The translations under genes and the position numbers were made by a program. Below are positions 28,190 to 38,026 of a stretch of 64,000 nucleotides of DNA, piece by piece. Under the pieces are notes generated by a model that did not search any database, was not told the origin of the DNA, and saw only the letters and a program-made list of their open reading frames with translations. Positions within the stretch are counted from its first letter, which is position 1. Every line of letters begins with the position of its first letter. This DNA comes from Streptomyces endophytica (GTDB lineage Bacteria; Actinomycetota; Actinomycetes; Streptomycetales; Streptomycetaceae). The stretch spans positions 1,488,001 to 1,552,000 of the forward strand of contig NZ_CP110636.1 in NCBI RefSeq assembly GCF_026153355.1, read 5' to 3'.

Positions 28190-28335
28190 TCCCGGCCTTG
28201 CGCCCTGTGCCTCGTACCTCGCGCCTCGCGCCTCGCGCCTCGCTCCTTGTGTCCTGCGCCGCGCGCCCTGTGCCCTGTGCCCTGTGCCCTCCACCCTGCA
28301 CCCCGTGCCCTGTGCCCCGCGCCCCGCACCCGTGC
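28190..28335. repeat. 7-10-bp tandem repeats (cctcgcg, ccctgtg types)
   Basis: Runs of gcgcctcgcgcctcgc and ccctgtgccctgtgccctgtg occupy the region upstream of the UPF0306-like gene. The rest of the gap 28183-28608 includes an AT-richer patch (28420-28470: cgattacggagagtaatcag), probably promoter-bearing for the two divergent genes. No gene is seen in it. Confidence 0.75.
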
Positions 28336-28608
28336 GCATTTCCTGCGCGTCCTGCCGCGCCCCGTTATCGCCCGGCCCCGCCTTCCCTTGCTTCGCCTTG
28401 TCGCCTCCTTCCTAATCCCGGCAACGATTACGGAGAGTAATCAGTTCCCTCGGATTGTAGTGAGTTTTCGGAGGCGGTCGTGGGGTGGCGTACCGGCGGT
28501 AGCGGCCAGGCGTGCGTATGCAGTCGTCCTGCGAGTGGGTGGGCGTGCGGCGGGGCGCGGCCGGTGCGTTTCCTGGGCGCGTGCGGACGTGCCAGGATCG
28601 TCGGTGCC

Positions 28609-29568
28609 ATGACTTCGACGCCTGTCACCTCATCTGCCACGTCCGACGCCGCCGAGACCGCTTCCGCCGCCGCTCCGGCCGCGGAGGCCGCAGACGGGAC
28701 CGCGCTGCACGGGCCGGTCACCGACTGGTTCGACGAGCATGCCCGCGATCTGCCCTGGCGCCGCCCCGAGGCGGGCGCCTGGGGTGTGATGGTGAGTGAG
28801 TTCATGCTCCAGCAGACGCCGGTCAGCAGAGTGCTGCCGGTGTACGAGCAGTGGCTGGCCCGCTGGCCGCGCCCCGCCGACCTGGCCGCCGAGGCGCCGG
28901 GCGAGGCGGTCCGCGCCTGGGGCCGGCTCGGCTATCCGCGGCGCGCGCTGCGGCTGCACGCCGCCGCGTCCGCCATACAGGAGCGGCACGGCGGTGACGT
29001 ACCGCGCGAACACGCCCAGCTGCTGGCGCTGCCCGGCGTCGGCGAGTACACCGCCGCGGCGGTCGCCTCGTTCGCGTACGGGCAGCGGCACGCGGTGCTG
29101 GACACGAACGTGCGGCGGGTGTTCGCGCGCGCAGTGGCCGGCCGGCAGTTCCCGCCGAACGCCACCACCGCCGCCGAGCGCAAGCTCGCCCGCCAACTGC
29201 TGCCCGAGGACGAGAAGCTGGCGGCGCGCTGGGCAGCGGCCACGATGGAGCTGGGTGCGCTGTTGTGTACGGCGCGCACGCCGGAGTGTCACCGTTGCCC
29301 GATCGCCTCGCGGTGCGCGTGGCGGCTGGCCGGCTCCCCTGCGCACGACGGGCCGCCGCGGCGCACCCAGACGTACGCCGGTACCGACCGGCAGGTGCGC
29401 GGGAAGCTGCTCGCGGTGCTGCGGGAGGCGGTGGCTCCGGTTCCGCAGCAGGTGCTGGACGCGGTATGGGACGAGCCGGTGCAGCGCGCCCGAGCGCTGG
29501 ACGGGCTGGTCTCGGACGGCCTGGTGGAACCGCTGGGCGGCGGACGGTACCGGTTGCCGCTGTCGTAG
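28609..29568 (+). CDS. mutY: A/G-specific adenine DNA glycosylase
   Basis: 319 residues from ATG 28609. It removes adenine mispaired with 8-oxoguanine. Present are the catalytic Glu in VMVSEFMLQQTPVSRVLPVYEQW, the HhH motif LLALPGVGEYTAAAVASFAYG, the catalytic Asp in AVLDTNVRRVFARA, and the [4Fe-4S] ligands C-x6-C-x2-C-x5-C in CTARTPECHRCPIASRC. The large MutT-like C-terminal domain of E. coli MutY is missing; ~75 residues with a winged-helix-like pattern (VLREAVAPVPQQVLDAVWDEPVQRARALDGLVSDGLVEPLGGGRYRLPL) take its place, as is common in actinobacteria. A hairpin terminator lies ~370 bp downstream. Confidence 0.93.
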   Translation: MTSTPVTSSATSDAAETASAAAPAAEAADGTALHGPVTDWFDEHARDLPWRRPEAGAWGVMVSEFMLQQTPVSRVLPVYEQWLARWPRPADLAAEAPGEAVRAWGRLGYPRRALRLHAAASAIQERHGGDVPREHAQLLALPGVGEYTAAAVASFAYGQRHAVLDTNVRRVFARAVAGRQFPPNATTAAERKLARQLLPEDEKLAARWAAATMELGALLCTARTPECHRCPIASRCAWRLAGSPAHDGPPRRTQTYAGTDRQVRGKLLAVLREAVAPVPQQVLDAVWDEPVQRARALDGLVSDGLVEPLGGGRYRLPLS

Positions 29569-30348
29569 GCGGCACGTCGGTCGACACCCCCGGTCGAGGT
29601 CATTGGCTGCTGACCTCGACCGGTCGCCCCGCTCGGGGTCATTGACCGGTGACCCCGGTCGCTGACCTCGACCGGTGACCCCGATTGATGATCTCGACCG
29701 GTGACCCGATCGATGACCTCGGCCGACGGCCCCGACCGGTGACCTCGATCGACGGTCTCGGCCGACGTGGTCGGCCGAGTTACCGGTGCCGGTCCGGGCC
29801 GCCCGTGCGTGACCACGCCGCGCCCTCGTGCGTGCGTACTTCACGCGCCGTACCTCATGCGCCGTACCCATGCGCCGTACTCCGTCCGCCGTACGGCGGG
29901 TCCGTGCGCCCGGCGCCCCGCACGGCCCCGGCACCCCCGCACAGTCAGGGGCGGCTGCACCCGCAGCCGTCCCTGACTGTCTTTCACGGCCGAAAAGGGT
30001 CGGTAGTTGGCCGGATGGTGATTCTTCGGCCGGGCGGCGTGGTGCCGGACCACCTGGTGGTGAAGGTCCCGTGACGCGCGTCGTCACGTGCGCCGTGACG
30101 GATGCCGTGGGCCTCATGGGCCTTTCGGCGGGGGTGTTGTCCGACCGGAGTATGACGGCGCGGGGGTCGCCGTCCCCCCGAGGTATGACCCCCGGCGCGC
30201 TGTTACACAACCGAGGGTTTTCCGTGCACTCGCTGTGGGGCCGACGCACATTACGCCGCAACACCCCCTCCGTAGCGTCTTCCACGTGCTGGAGATGACC
30301 GCCAGCGCAGTCAACGTGGGGAATCGCAAGCGGATCGGAGGCGTCGGG
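29569..30348. other. 780-bp intergenic region between mutY and sigE
   Basis: No gene is supported. From 29580 to 29775 there is a degenerate array of gacctcgaccggtgaccccg-type units (about 20 bp), then short gcgccgtac repeats around 29840-29900, the terminator hairpin at 29941-29980, and the AT-richer sigE 5' region after ~30180. In S. coelicolor the sigE promoter is switched on by phosphorylated CseB; the equivalent should lie in 30180-30330, but I cannot define its -35/-10 with confidence. Confidence 0.5.
29941..29980. terminator. Hairpin downstream of mutY
   Basis: acagtcaggggcggctgc and gcagccgtccctgactgt pair over 18 bp with one mismatch around a four-base ACCC loop, followed by CTTTC. 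This is a strong intrinsic-type terminator ending transcription before the sigE promoter region. Confidence 0.8.
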
Positions 30349-30915
30349 ATGGCGACCAGCGGCGGCAAGGTACTGGACTTCGAAGAGTACGTGCGGACGC
30401 GGCAGGAGGCCCTGTTGCGCAGCGCCCGGCGTCTGGTGCCCGATCCGGTCGACGCCCAGGACCTGCTGCAGACGGCGCTGGTGCGCACGTACGGCCGCTG
30501 GGACGGGATCGCGGACAAGTCGCTGGCCGACGCCTACCTCCGCCGCGTCATGATCAACACCCGTACGGAGTGGTGGCGGGCCCGCAAGCTGGAGGAGGTG
30601 CCCACCGAGCAGCTTCCGGACGCGAGCGTGGACGACGGCACCGAGCAGCGCGCGGACCGGGCGCTGCTGATGGACATCCTCGGGGTGCTGGCTCCCAAGC
30701 AGCGCAGCGTCGTGGTGCTGCGGCACTGGGAGCAGATGAGCACGGAGGAGACGGCTGCCGCGCTCGGGATGTCCACGGGTACGGTCAAGAGCACGCTGCA
30801 CCGTGCGCTGGCGCGGCTGCGTCAGGAGCTGCAGGCCCGCGACATCGACGCGCGGATGCTGGAGCGCGGGGAGCAGGACCGGGCGCGGCAGGACCAGGAG
30901 CGGTGCGCGGCCTGA
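30349..30915 (+). CDS. sigE: RNA polymerase sigma factor SigE (ECF, envelope stress)
   Basis: 188 residues from ATG 30349 with GGAGG seven bases before. The sequence is nearly that of S. coelicolor SigE as I recall it: VLDFEEYVRTRQEALLRSARRLVPDPVDAQDLLQTALVRTYGRWDGI (region 2), EWWRARKLEEVPTEQLPDASVDDG (linker), and ALLMDILGVLAPKQRSVVVLRHWEQMSTEETAAALGMSTGTVKSTLHRALARLRQEL (region 4). SigE directs cell-envelope stress genes and has no anti-sigma factor; its level is set by CseB-dependent transcription of this operon. cseA, cseB and cseC follow in the same order as in S. coelicolor. Confidence 0.97.
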   Translation: MATSGGKVLDFEEYVRTRQEALLRSARRLVPDPVDAQDLLQTALVRTYGRWDGIADKSLADAYLRRVMINTRTEWWRARKLEEVPTEQLPDASVDDGTEQRADRALLMDILGVLAPKQRSVVVLRHWEQMSTEETAAALGMSTGTVKSTLHRALARLRQELQARDIDARMLERGEQDRARQDQERCAA

Positions 30916-31081
30916 TGGCGGGTGGCGCGGGCCGGTGTGCGGCCTGACGTGCGGGGGGAGCCCTCAGTGATCACACGCATGACAAATGTGTGAAAACGGT
31001 CACGTGGTCCGGAGCCGTACGGTTCATAGGTCGAGGCGTCACAATCACATCAGGGAACGCACGAATACCTTCACTTCAGGC

Positions 31082-31140
31082 ACTGAGTTCAGTCACTGAA
31101 CTCAGTCACTGAACTCAGTCACTCAACTCAGTCACTCAAC
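31082..31140. repeat. 13-bp repeats forming hairpins between sigE and cseA
   Basis: cagtcactgaact repeats four times with period 13. The first units form an 11-bp perfect stem (31082-31092 with 31096-31106, loop TCA), and alternative pairings are possible. The array sits in the 262-bp sigE-cseA spacer. In S. coelicolor most sigE transcripts are reported to end just after sigE, so it may contribute to attenuation here. Confidence 0.75.
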
Positions 31141-31177
31141 GAACAGCAGCGGGATCGGCGGCTGTGCGAGCAGCACG

Positions 31178-31865
31178 GTGAGCAGGAGCGGATTGTCCAG
31201 GAACAGGTTGACCAGGATCGGGTTGACCAGAGGCGGCGCGGCCACGGCGGGGGTGGCCGCCGTCGGCCTTTTGCTGGCCGGGTGCAATCCGGGGGCGAGG
31301 GTGTGCGCAGCGAGGGGTCGGCGAGCAGCACCCCGATGCCCAAGGGGCGGCGAGCAGCGCGCCGAGTCCGACCTCGTCGGCCGGGTACAAGAAGGTCGAC
31401 GCGGTCCGGCTGATGCGGGACGATCCGAGGGTCGGCGCGGACGTGAAGAAGTCCCTGTACAAGCCGTGCGCCGCCGACGAGTACCCGGTGGAGGTGACGT
31501 ATGCGTCGCTGACCGGCGGTTCGTCGCCCGATGTCATCGTCAACGTCATGACCTGCGCGGATTCCGTGGGGATCGGGTCCTACGTGTACCGCAGGGACAG
31601 CGGGGCGAAGGACGGGTATGACAACGTGTATGCGAATGAGCAGCCGTCGGTCTCCGCCGCGGTGAACAAGGGTGAGCTGGAGGTCTCGAAGCAGACCTAC
31701 GCGGCCGGCGACAAGGTGTGCTGTCCGTCCGGTGAGGACGTGACGACGTACCACTGGGCGGGCGGCCGCTTCACCCAGGCCGACCAGTACCACACCGACT
31801 ACAGCAAGACCACCGTCGACAGCATCCCGGCGACCGGGGACAGCGGCGCGGGACCGGAGGGTTGA
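31178..31865 (+). CDS. cseA: Lipoprotein CseA, negative modulator of the SigE system; two apparent frameshifts
   Basis: A signal peptide with lipobox (GVAAVGLLLAGC) opens from GTG 31178; the start is approximate because the ribosome site is weak. The reading changes frame at the GGGGG run 31291-31295 and again at GGGG 31344-31347. With one base restored in each, the protein reads GCNPG, then GEGVRSEGSASSTPMPKG, then AASSAPSPTSSAGYKKVDAVRLMRDDPRVGADVKKSLYKPCAADEYPVEVTYASLTGGSSPDVIVNVMTCAD. The rest, EVSKQTYAAGDKVCCPSGEDVTTYHWAGGRFTQ, is intact. CseA is an extracytoplasmic lipoprotein that damps CseC signalling in S. coelicolor. Both breaks are one-base losses in G runs, so assembly error is likely. 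Confidence 0.85.
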
Positions 31866-31874
31866 GACAACCGC

Positions 31875-32586
31875 ATGGCCGACACCCATGTGCTTTTTCG
31901 TCGAGGACGACGACGTCATCCGCGAGGCGACGCAGCTCGCGCTGGAGCGGGACGGATTCGTGGTCACCGCGATGCCGGACGGGCTCGCGGGGCTGGAGGC
32001 GTTCCGTGCGAACCGTCCGGACATCGCGCTGCTCGATGTGATGGTGCCGGGGCTGGACGGGGTCAGTCTGTGCCGGCGGATCCGTGACGAGTCGACGGTT
32101 CCGGTGATCATGCTGTCGGCGCGGGCCGACTCGATCGACGTGGTGCTGGGCCTGGAGGCGGGCGCGGACGACTACGTCACCAAGCCGTTCGACGGGGCGG
32201 TGCTGGTGGCGCGGATCCGTGCGGTGCTGCGCCGTTTCGGTCACGCGAGCGGCCCGGACGGCGCCAAGCCGGCCGCGGCGGCGGACCACGCCCCGGACGA
32301 GGCGGTGCTGCGCTTCGGTGATCTGGAGGTCGACACCGAGGGCATGGAGGTCCGCAAGGGCGGCGAGAACGTGGCGCTGACGCCGACCGAGATGCGGCTG
32401 CTGCTGGAGTTCTCCAACGCGCCGGGTACGGTCCTCTCGCGCGACCGGCTGCTGGAGCGGGTGTGGGACTACGGCTGGGGTGGTGACACCCGGGTCGTGG
32501 ACGTCCATGTCCAGCGGCTGCGCGGCAAGATCGGCCAGGACCGGATCGAGACGGTCCGCGGTTTCGGATACAAGCTGAGAGGCTGA
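31875..32586 (+). CDS. cseB: Response regulator CseB; one apparent frameshift near the start
   Basis: ATG 31875 gives MADTHVLF, then the frame slips at the T5 run 31894-31898. Removing one T restores MADTHVLFVEDDDVIREATQLALERDGF. The receiver domain has the acidic pocket (VEDDD), phospho-acceptor Asp54 (LLDVMVPGLDG) and ADDYVTKPF. The OmpR-type winged helix follows (ALTPTEMRLLLEFSNAPGTVLSRDRLLERVWDYGWGGDTRVVDVHVQRLRGKIG, then VRGFGYKLRG). It activates sigE transcription when phosphorylated by CseC. It is 9 bp downstream of cseA and 8 bp upstream of cseC, so one operon. This break is an insertion, unlike most others in the window, but again in a homopolymer. Confidence 0.92.
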
Positions 32587-32594
32587 CGCCGCCG

Positions 32595-33896
32595 GTGGTG
32601 AGGCTGGCCCTGCGGACAGGGCTGAGATGGAAGCTCAGCGCCGCGATCGCGCTCGTCGGAGCGCTGGTCGCGATCGCGCTGAGCCTCGTCGTGCACAACG
32701 CGGCCCGCCATTCCATGCTCGACAACAGCCGGGACGTGCAGGTCGAGCGGCTGAACTTCACCCAGAAGATCTTCGAGTCGACCAGCCGGCTGCAGTTCGG
32801 GGCGAAGATCGACGATCCGGCGCTGCCGGAGCCGCTGCGCCGCGAGGTCGCGGAGAACGAGCGCGCGACGTATCTGCAGGACACCGGGGAGACGGCGCCG
32901 GAGGTGTGGGCGGCGACGCCGTTGAGCGACGGCCGGGTGCTGTCGATGCACGACCGGTTCCCGGACCGGTTCGCCGTTCTGGACGATCTTGACCAGGCGC
33001 TGCTGATCGGTTCGACCGCCGTGGTGGTGGGCGGTTGTGCGCTGGGTGTACTGGTCGGCGGGCGGCTGTCGAAGCGGCTGCGGAAGGCGGCCGCGGCGGC
33101 CGGGAAGCTGGCCGACGGGGACACCTCGGTACGGATCCGTGACGAGGTCGGCGGCCGGGTCCGGGACGAGACGGACGATCTGGCGTGGGCGGTGGACGCC
33201 ATGTCGGACGCGCTCCAGGAGCGGATCGAGGCGGAGCGGCGGGTGACCGCGGACATCGCCCATGAGCTGCGCACGCCGGTCACCGGTCTGCTGACCGCGG
33301 CCGAGCTGCTGCCGCCGGGCCGCCCGTCGGAGCTGGTCCGGGACCGTGCGCAGGCGCTGCGGACGCTCGTCGAGGACGTCCTGGAGGTGGCCCGGCTGGA
33401 CGGCTACGCCGAGCGCGCCGAGCTGCAGGACGTGGCGCTGGGTGAGTTCGTGACCCGCCGGGTGCGGGCCCTGGACCCGGACATCAAGATCGATGTCGTA
33501 CGGGACTCCGAGGCGACCACCGATCCGCGCCGGCTGGAGCGGATCCTGGGCAATCTGATCGCGAACGCGGCGCGGCACGGCAAGCCGCCGATCGAGGTGA
33601 CGGTCGAGGGCCGGGTGCTGCGGGTGCGCGATCACGGGCCCGGTTTCCCGGAGGCGCTGCTCCGCGAGGGCCCGAGCCGGTTCCGCACCGGCAGCAGCGA
33701 CCGGGCGGGCCGCGGCCACGGGCTGGGCCTGACCATCGCCGCGGGCCAGGCCCGTGTGCTGGGCGCCCGTCTGACCTTCCGCAACGCGGACGAGCTGACG
33801 GACGGCTCGACGGGCGCGATCTCCGTCCTCTGGCTGCCGGAGAACGCCCCGACGAGTACGGGGAGCTTTCCGGTCATCCACCTGCCGGATCGGTAG
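32595..33896 (+). CDS. cseC: Sensor histidine kinase CseC
   Basis: 433 residues. The start at GTG 32595 (MVRLALRTGLRWKL) fits the operon spacing. TM1 is KLSAAIALVGALVAIALSLVV and TM2 is LLIGSTAVVVGGCALGVLVGG; between them lies a ~100-residue sensor loop (ARHSMLDNSRDVQVERLNF...VLSMHDRFPDRFAVLDD). A HAMP-like linker leads to the H box DIAHELRTPVTG with His223, N box ILGNLIANAARHG, G1 VRDHGPGF and G2 RGHGLGLTIA. It senses cell-wall damage (lysozyme and wall-active antibiotics in S. coelicolor) and phosphorylates CseB. A strong terminator follows the operon at 34181. Confidence 0.95.
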   Translation: MVRLALRTGLRWKLSAAIALVGALVAIALSLVVHNAARHSMLDNSRDVQVERLNFTQKIFESTSRLQFGAKIDDPALPEPLRREVAENERATYLQDTGETAPEVWAATPLSDGRVLSMHDRFPDRFAVLDDLDQALLIGSTAVVVGGCALGVLVGGRLSKRLRKAAAAAGKLADGDTSVRIRDEVGGRVRDETDDLAWAVDAMSDALQERIEAERRVTADIAHELRTPVTGLLTAAELLPPGRPSELVRDRAQALRTLVEDVLEVARLDGYAERAELQDVALGEFVTRRVRALDPDIKIDVVRDSEATTDPRRLERILGNLIANAARHGKPPIEVTVEGRVLRVRDHGPGFPEALLREGPSRFRTGSSDRAGRGHGLGLTIAAGQARVLGARLTFRNADELTDGSTGAISVLWLPENAPTSTGSFPVIHLPDR

Positions 33897-33900
33897 CCGC

Positions 33901-34060
33901 CCACGTACGTGGCTGTCGCGCCGCGGTTGTTGCTCGCCGTAGTGCTTTGCGGCCGTGCGTACCCGTCTTTCGCGCCGCGGGGCTCGCTCGGCGTTGTGCG
34001 CTTTGCGGCGCCCCGTACGTACCCGTCTCTCCCGCCGCGGGGCTCACTCGCCGTCGCTCC
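33901..34060. repeat. Three imperfect 60-bp tandem repeats downstream of cseC
   Basis: Copies with period 60: acccgtctttcgcgccgcgg at 33961 and acccgtctctcccgccgcgg at 34021, with a more diverged copy from ~33901; the gctttgcgg blocks at 33944 and 34003 keep the register. No gene is present in the gap 33897-34285. Confidence 0.75.
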
Positions 34061-34101
34061 CCCACTGCCTAAAGGGCGTGGGAGGTACCCCCACGCGGCG
34101 G
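34057..34101. repeat. Palindromic dispersed element (ctcccccac...cgtgggag type)
   Basis: CTCCCCCACTGCC, AAAGGGCGTGGGAG and GTACCCCCAC form a partial stem-loop. I recall very similar short elements scattered between genes in Streptomyces genomes; the role is unknown and may be termination. Confidence 0.55.
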
Positions 34102-34180
34102 GCGTTGTTTGTCGGGTGCGGTGCCGGCCCTCCGGACTTCGTCCTCCGGTCCAGCCCCCCCGTGAGTGGGGGGAGATAGC

Positions 34181-34229
34181 TGAGTGGGGGTGCACGTGAT
34201 CGTTCACGTGCACCCCCACTCAGGGTTTT
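34181..34229. terminator. Intrinsic terminator of the sigE-cseABC operon
   Basis: A perfect 19-bp stem (tgagtgggggtgcacgtga with its complement at 34204-34222) has a four-base TCGT loop and is followed by GGGTTTTT. It can stop transcripts from both the cse operon and the convergent MFS gene. Confidence 0.92.
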
Positions 34230-34285
34230 TCACCACTCACAACGGGAGGTCCGTCACCGTGGCGGGACGGCCGAGTACGTGGGTG

Positions 34286-35938
<1,653 letters not shown>

Positions 35939-35946
35939 TTACTTGC

Positions 35947-35998
35947 CGCCCGGCTAGTTCAGTACAGTGAGGAAGGTAGGCGGCTAACTAGCCGGGCG
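35947..35998. promoter_or_regulatory. Paired inverted repeats, candidate operator of the TetR/MFS pair
   Basis: 13-bp arms CGCCCGGCTAGTT (35947-35959) and AACTAGCCGGGCG (35986-35998) flank 26 bp. The right arm is nested in a compact palindrome CGGCTAACTAGCCG (35981-35994), the size TetR dimers bind. The arms lie 27-39 bp from the MFS start and ~70 bp from the TetR start. Confidence 0.7.
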
Positions 35999-36066
35999 TC
36001 AAGTAAGTTTCTTTGGCCCGGTCCTGGGCACGCCTCCCACCAGCATCGACGACGCAGGAGAGCACC

Positions 36067-36681
36067 ATGAGCACAGGGCAGCCGCGCCGGGGAAACACCC
36101 GCCAGCGCATTCAGGACGTCGCTCTGGAGCTGTTCTCCGAACAGGGCTACGAGAAGACCTCGCTCCGGGAGATCGCGGAGAAGCTGGAGGTCACGAAGGC
36201 GGCGCTGTACTACCACTTCAAGACCAAGGAAGACATCGTCATCAGCCTGTTCCAGGACCTGGCCCGGCCCTGTGACGAGCTGATCGCCTGGGCCGAGGGG
36301 CAGCCGCGGACCCTTCAGACCAAGCTGGAGGTGATCCGCCGCTACAACGAGGCGCTGCGTTCGGCCGAGCCGCTGTTCCGCTTCATGCAGGAGAACCAGG
36401 CCGCGGTGCGCGATCTGAGCATCGGCGAGACCTTCAAGGCGCGCATGCTGACCCTCTTCGGCCTCCTGAAGGAGGACGATGCGGAGCTGACGGATCAGGT
36501 GCGCTGCATCACGGCGCTCTTCTCCATGCACGCGGGCATGTTCGCGATGCAGCACGTCGAAGGCGACCCCGAGGAGAAGCGCAGGGCCATCCTCGAGGTC
36601 GCCACAGAACTGGTCACGGCGGCGAACCCGCCGAACCGCCGGCCAGCCCGGCCGGATTCAGCTCAGACGGCGTCGCCGTGA
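36067..36681 (+). CDS. TetR/AcrR-family repressor of the divergent MFS exporter
   Basis: 204 residues from ATG 36067 (MSTGQPRRGNTRQRIQDVALELFSEQGYEKTSLREIAEKLEVTKAALYYHFKTKEDIV) with GGAG upstream. The TetR helix-turn-helix is canonical; the C-terminal part (PCDELIAWAEGQPRTLQTKLEVIRRYNEAL...MLTLFGLLKEDDAELTDQVRCITALFSMHAGMF) is an all-helical ligand domain. It probably represses the exporter and itself through the inverted repeats between them. Its last 19 bp overlap the 3' end of the convergent M23 gene. Confidence 0.92.
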   Translation: MSTGQPRRGNTRQRIQDVALELFSEQGYEKTSLREIAEKLEVTKAALYYHFKTKEDIVISLFQDLARPCDELIAWAEGQPRTLQTKLEVIRRYNEALRSAEPLFRFMQENQAAVRDLSIGETFKARMLTLFGLLKEDDAELTDQVRCITALFSMHAGMFAMQHVEGDPEEKRRAILEVATELVTAANPPNRRPARPDSAQTASP

Positions 36682-37361
36682 GCCCGCAGGAATCCGGTCG
36701 GCTCGATGCCCGACCCGTAGTTGGGGCCGGTGCGGACCTCGAAGTGCAGGTGGGGGCCGGTCGAGTTCCCGGTGCTGCCGGACAGCGCGATCTGCTGACC
36801 GGTGCCGACCTGCTGGCCGACGTGGACCTGGATCACTGACAGGTGCGCGTACTGGGTGTACGTCCCGTTCTCGTGCTGGATCACGATGGCGTTGCCGTAC
36901 GCCGGGCCGTCACCGCCGCCCCAGGGGCCGGCCTTGATGACGGTGCCCTTGTGGACGGCCTTGACCGCGGTGCCGCTCGGCACGACGAAGTCCTGGCCGC
37001 TGTGCTTGTGGGCCCAGTGGCTGCCGGGAATGCCGAAGGGCTCGCCCAGCGTGTACTTGTCGACCGGCTTGACCCAGGCGTCGGCCTTCTTGGCCGCGTC
37101 CTTCTTCGCCTTGGCCGCGGCGGCCTTGGCGCCGGCGGCGGCCTTGGCCTGGGCGTCGGCCTGCGCGCTGACGGTCGAGCCGACGTGCGAGGTGAGGCCC
37201 AGCAGACCCCCGTCGGCGGCGGAGGCGGCACCGGCGCCGAGCGCGACGGTCACACCGACACCGGCGGCCACGACGGCGGCCCGGCGGCGCAGCAGGGACT
37301 TCGCGGTCTTCGGGGTACCGGCGGAGTTCTTGGAATGGCGAATGGCGGCGAACTTCGACAT
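36663..37361 (-). CDS. Secreted M23-family peptidoglycan endopeptidase
   Basis: 232 residues from ATG 37361 with AAGGAAAAAACC upstream. A long signal peptide (RRRAAVVAAGVGVTVALGAGAASA) is followed by an Ala/Lys-rich stretch (AQADAQAKAAAGAKAAAAKAKKDAAKKADAW). The LytM domain has HSGQDFVVPSGTAVKAVHKGTVI (first His and Asp ligands), YAHLSVIQVHVGQQVGTGQQIALSGSTGNSTGPHLHFEVR (second His pair, HLHFE). Zinc ligands His, Asp and His are therefore present, so an active D,D-endopeptidase in wall remodelling is expected. The 5' leader is long and structured. Confidence 0.93.
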   Translation of the reverse strand: MSKFAAIRHSKNSAGTPKTAKSLLRRRAAVVAAGVGVTVALGAGAASAADGGLLGLTSHVGSTVSAQADAQAKAAAGAKAAAAKAKKDAAKKADAWVKPVDKYTLGEPFGIPGSHWAHKHSGQDFVVPSGTAVKAVHKGTVIKAGPWGGGDGPAYGNAIVIQHENGTYTQYAHLSVIQVHVGQQVGTGQQIALSGSTGNSTGPHLHFEVRTGPNYGSGIEPTGFLRAHGDAV

Positions 37362-37379
37362 GCGGGTTTTTTCCTTCCG

Positions 37380-37560
37380 GAATTCGATCAGCAAGATCTG
37401 GGAGATCAGAGAGATCAGGAATTTCGCGACTTCCCGGCTGCGGCCCGGTAGCGCCATTCCTTGGTAACCGGTCGGGGCCGCCTGGCCAAGACCCTCCGCT
37501 ACTAAGCGGGCCCGTACGAAAGTCGTCGGGAAAGAGCCTCTTGCATTCCGCCCGGACCTT
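37380..37560 (-). promoter_or_regulatory. Structured 5' leader of the M23 gene, possible riboswitch or attenuator
   Basis: On the minus strand upstream of the M23 gene several helices can form: CCGCT-tagt-AGCGG hairpin, TTGG...CCAA, GCGGCCC...GGGCCGC (7 bp) and an outer CGACTT...AAGTCG pair. A tail of three ctgatctc-type repeats follows before the ribosome site. Wall-lytic genes in Streptomyces are often under c-di-AMP (ydaO) riboswitches, but I do not find the ydaO hallmark GGGGTGAATC-like segment, so the class is unassigned. Confidence 0.4.
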
Positions 37561-37794
37561 TGCATGACCGGCATGAATCACCGCATAACGGACAGCCGGA
37601 TAGCCTACGAAACCGCAGCTGATCAGGCCTTTTACTCACACATTGCCCAGGTGGCGGTGCCGCTCGGACCTCCGCCCCCACCGGACCCCGCCGCGCCCCC
37701 GGAAAACCCCCGCTCCCCCGCCCACCCTTTCTTCTAATTCCGCTAGTAGACCCGAAACCGGCTGTGCGTCATGTCACCACCGGCCCGGTTCCTT

Positions 37795-37856
37795 TGTGAC
37801 CTGGGTTACCCGGACGATGTGACCTGGATTACCGGAGAGCTGTGACCCGCATTACT
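37795..37856. promoter_or_regulatory. Three 23-bp-spaced near-palindromic direct repeats upstream of the NACHT genes
   Basis: tgtgacctgggttac, tgtgacctggattac and tgtgacccgcattac start at 37795, 37818 and 37841, exactly 23 bp apart. The first is close to a palindrome (GT-ACC..GGT-AC). Such phased repeats usually bind a dimeric regulator cooperatively. They lie 170-230 bp before the first NACHT gene and ~430 bp from the divergent M23 gene. The rest of the gap 37362-38026 holds the M23 leader and no gene. Confidence 0.6.
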
Positions 37857-38026
37857 CGCGGGCATTCATCCGGCTATTGCGGAGGGACGGTCCGGGGGCC
37901 CGGGATGGCGAATTCCGTGACCGCCGCCACACCGTCCCGGCTAGCCTGGCCCCACCACATGACCGGCCGCACGACGGCCACATCACCGGTCCCGGACCAC
38001 CGGCCACGGGGGAGGCGGCGCGCACG

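Noticed and set aside
37380..37560. Calling the M23 leader a ydaO c-di-AMP riboswitch
   Set aside because: The expected GGGGTGAATC-like core and the conserved 3' segment are not seen; only a generic structured leader is supported.
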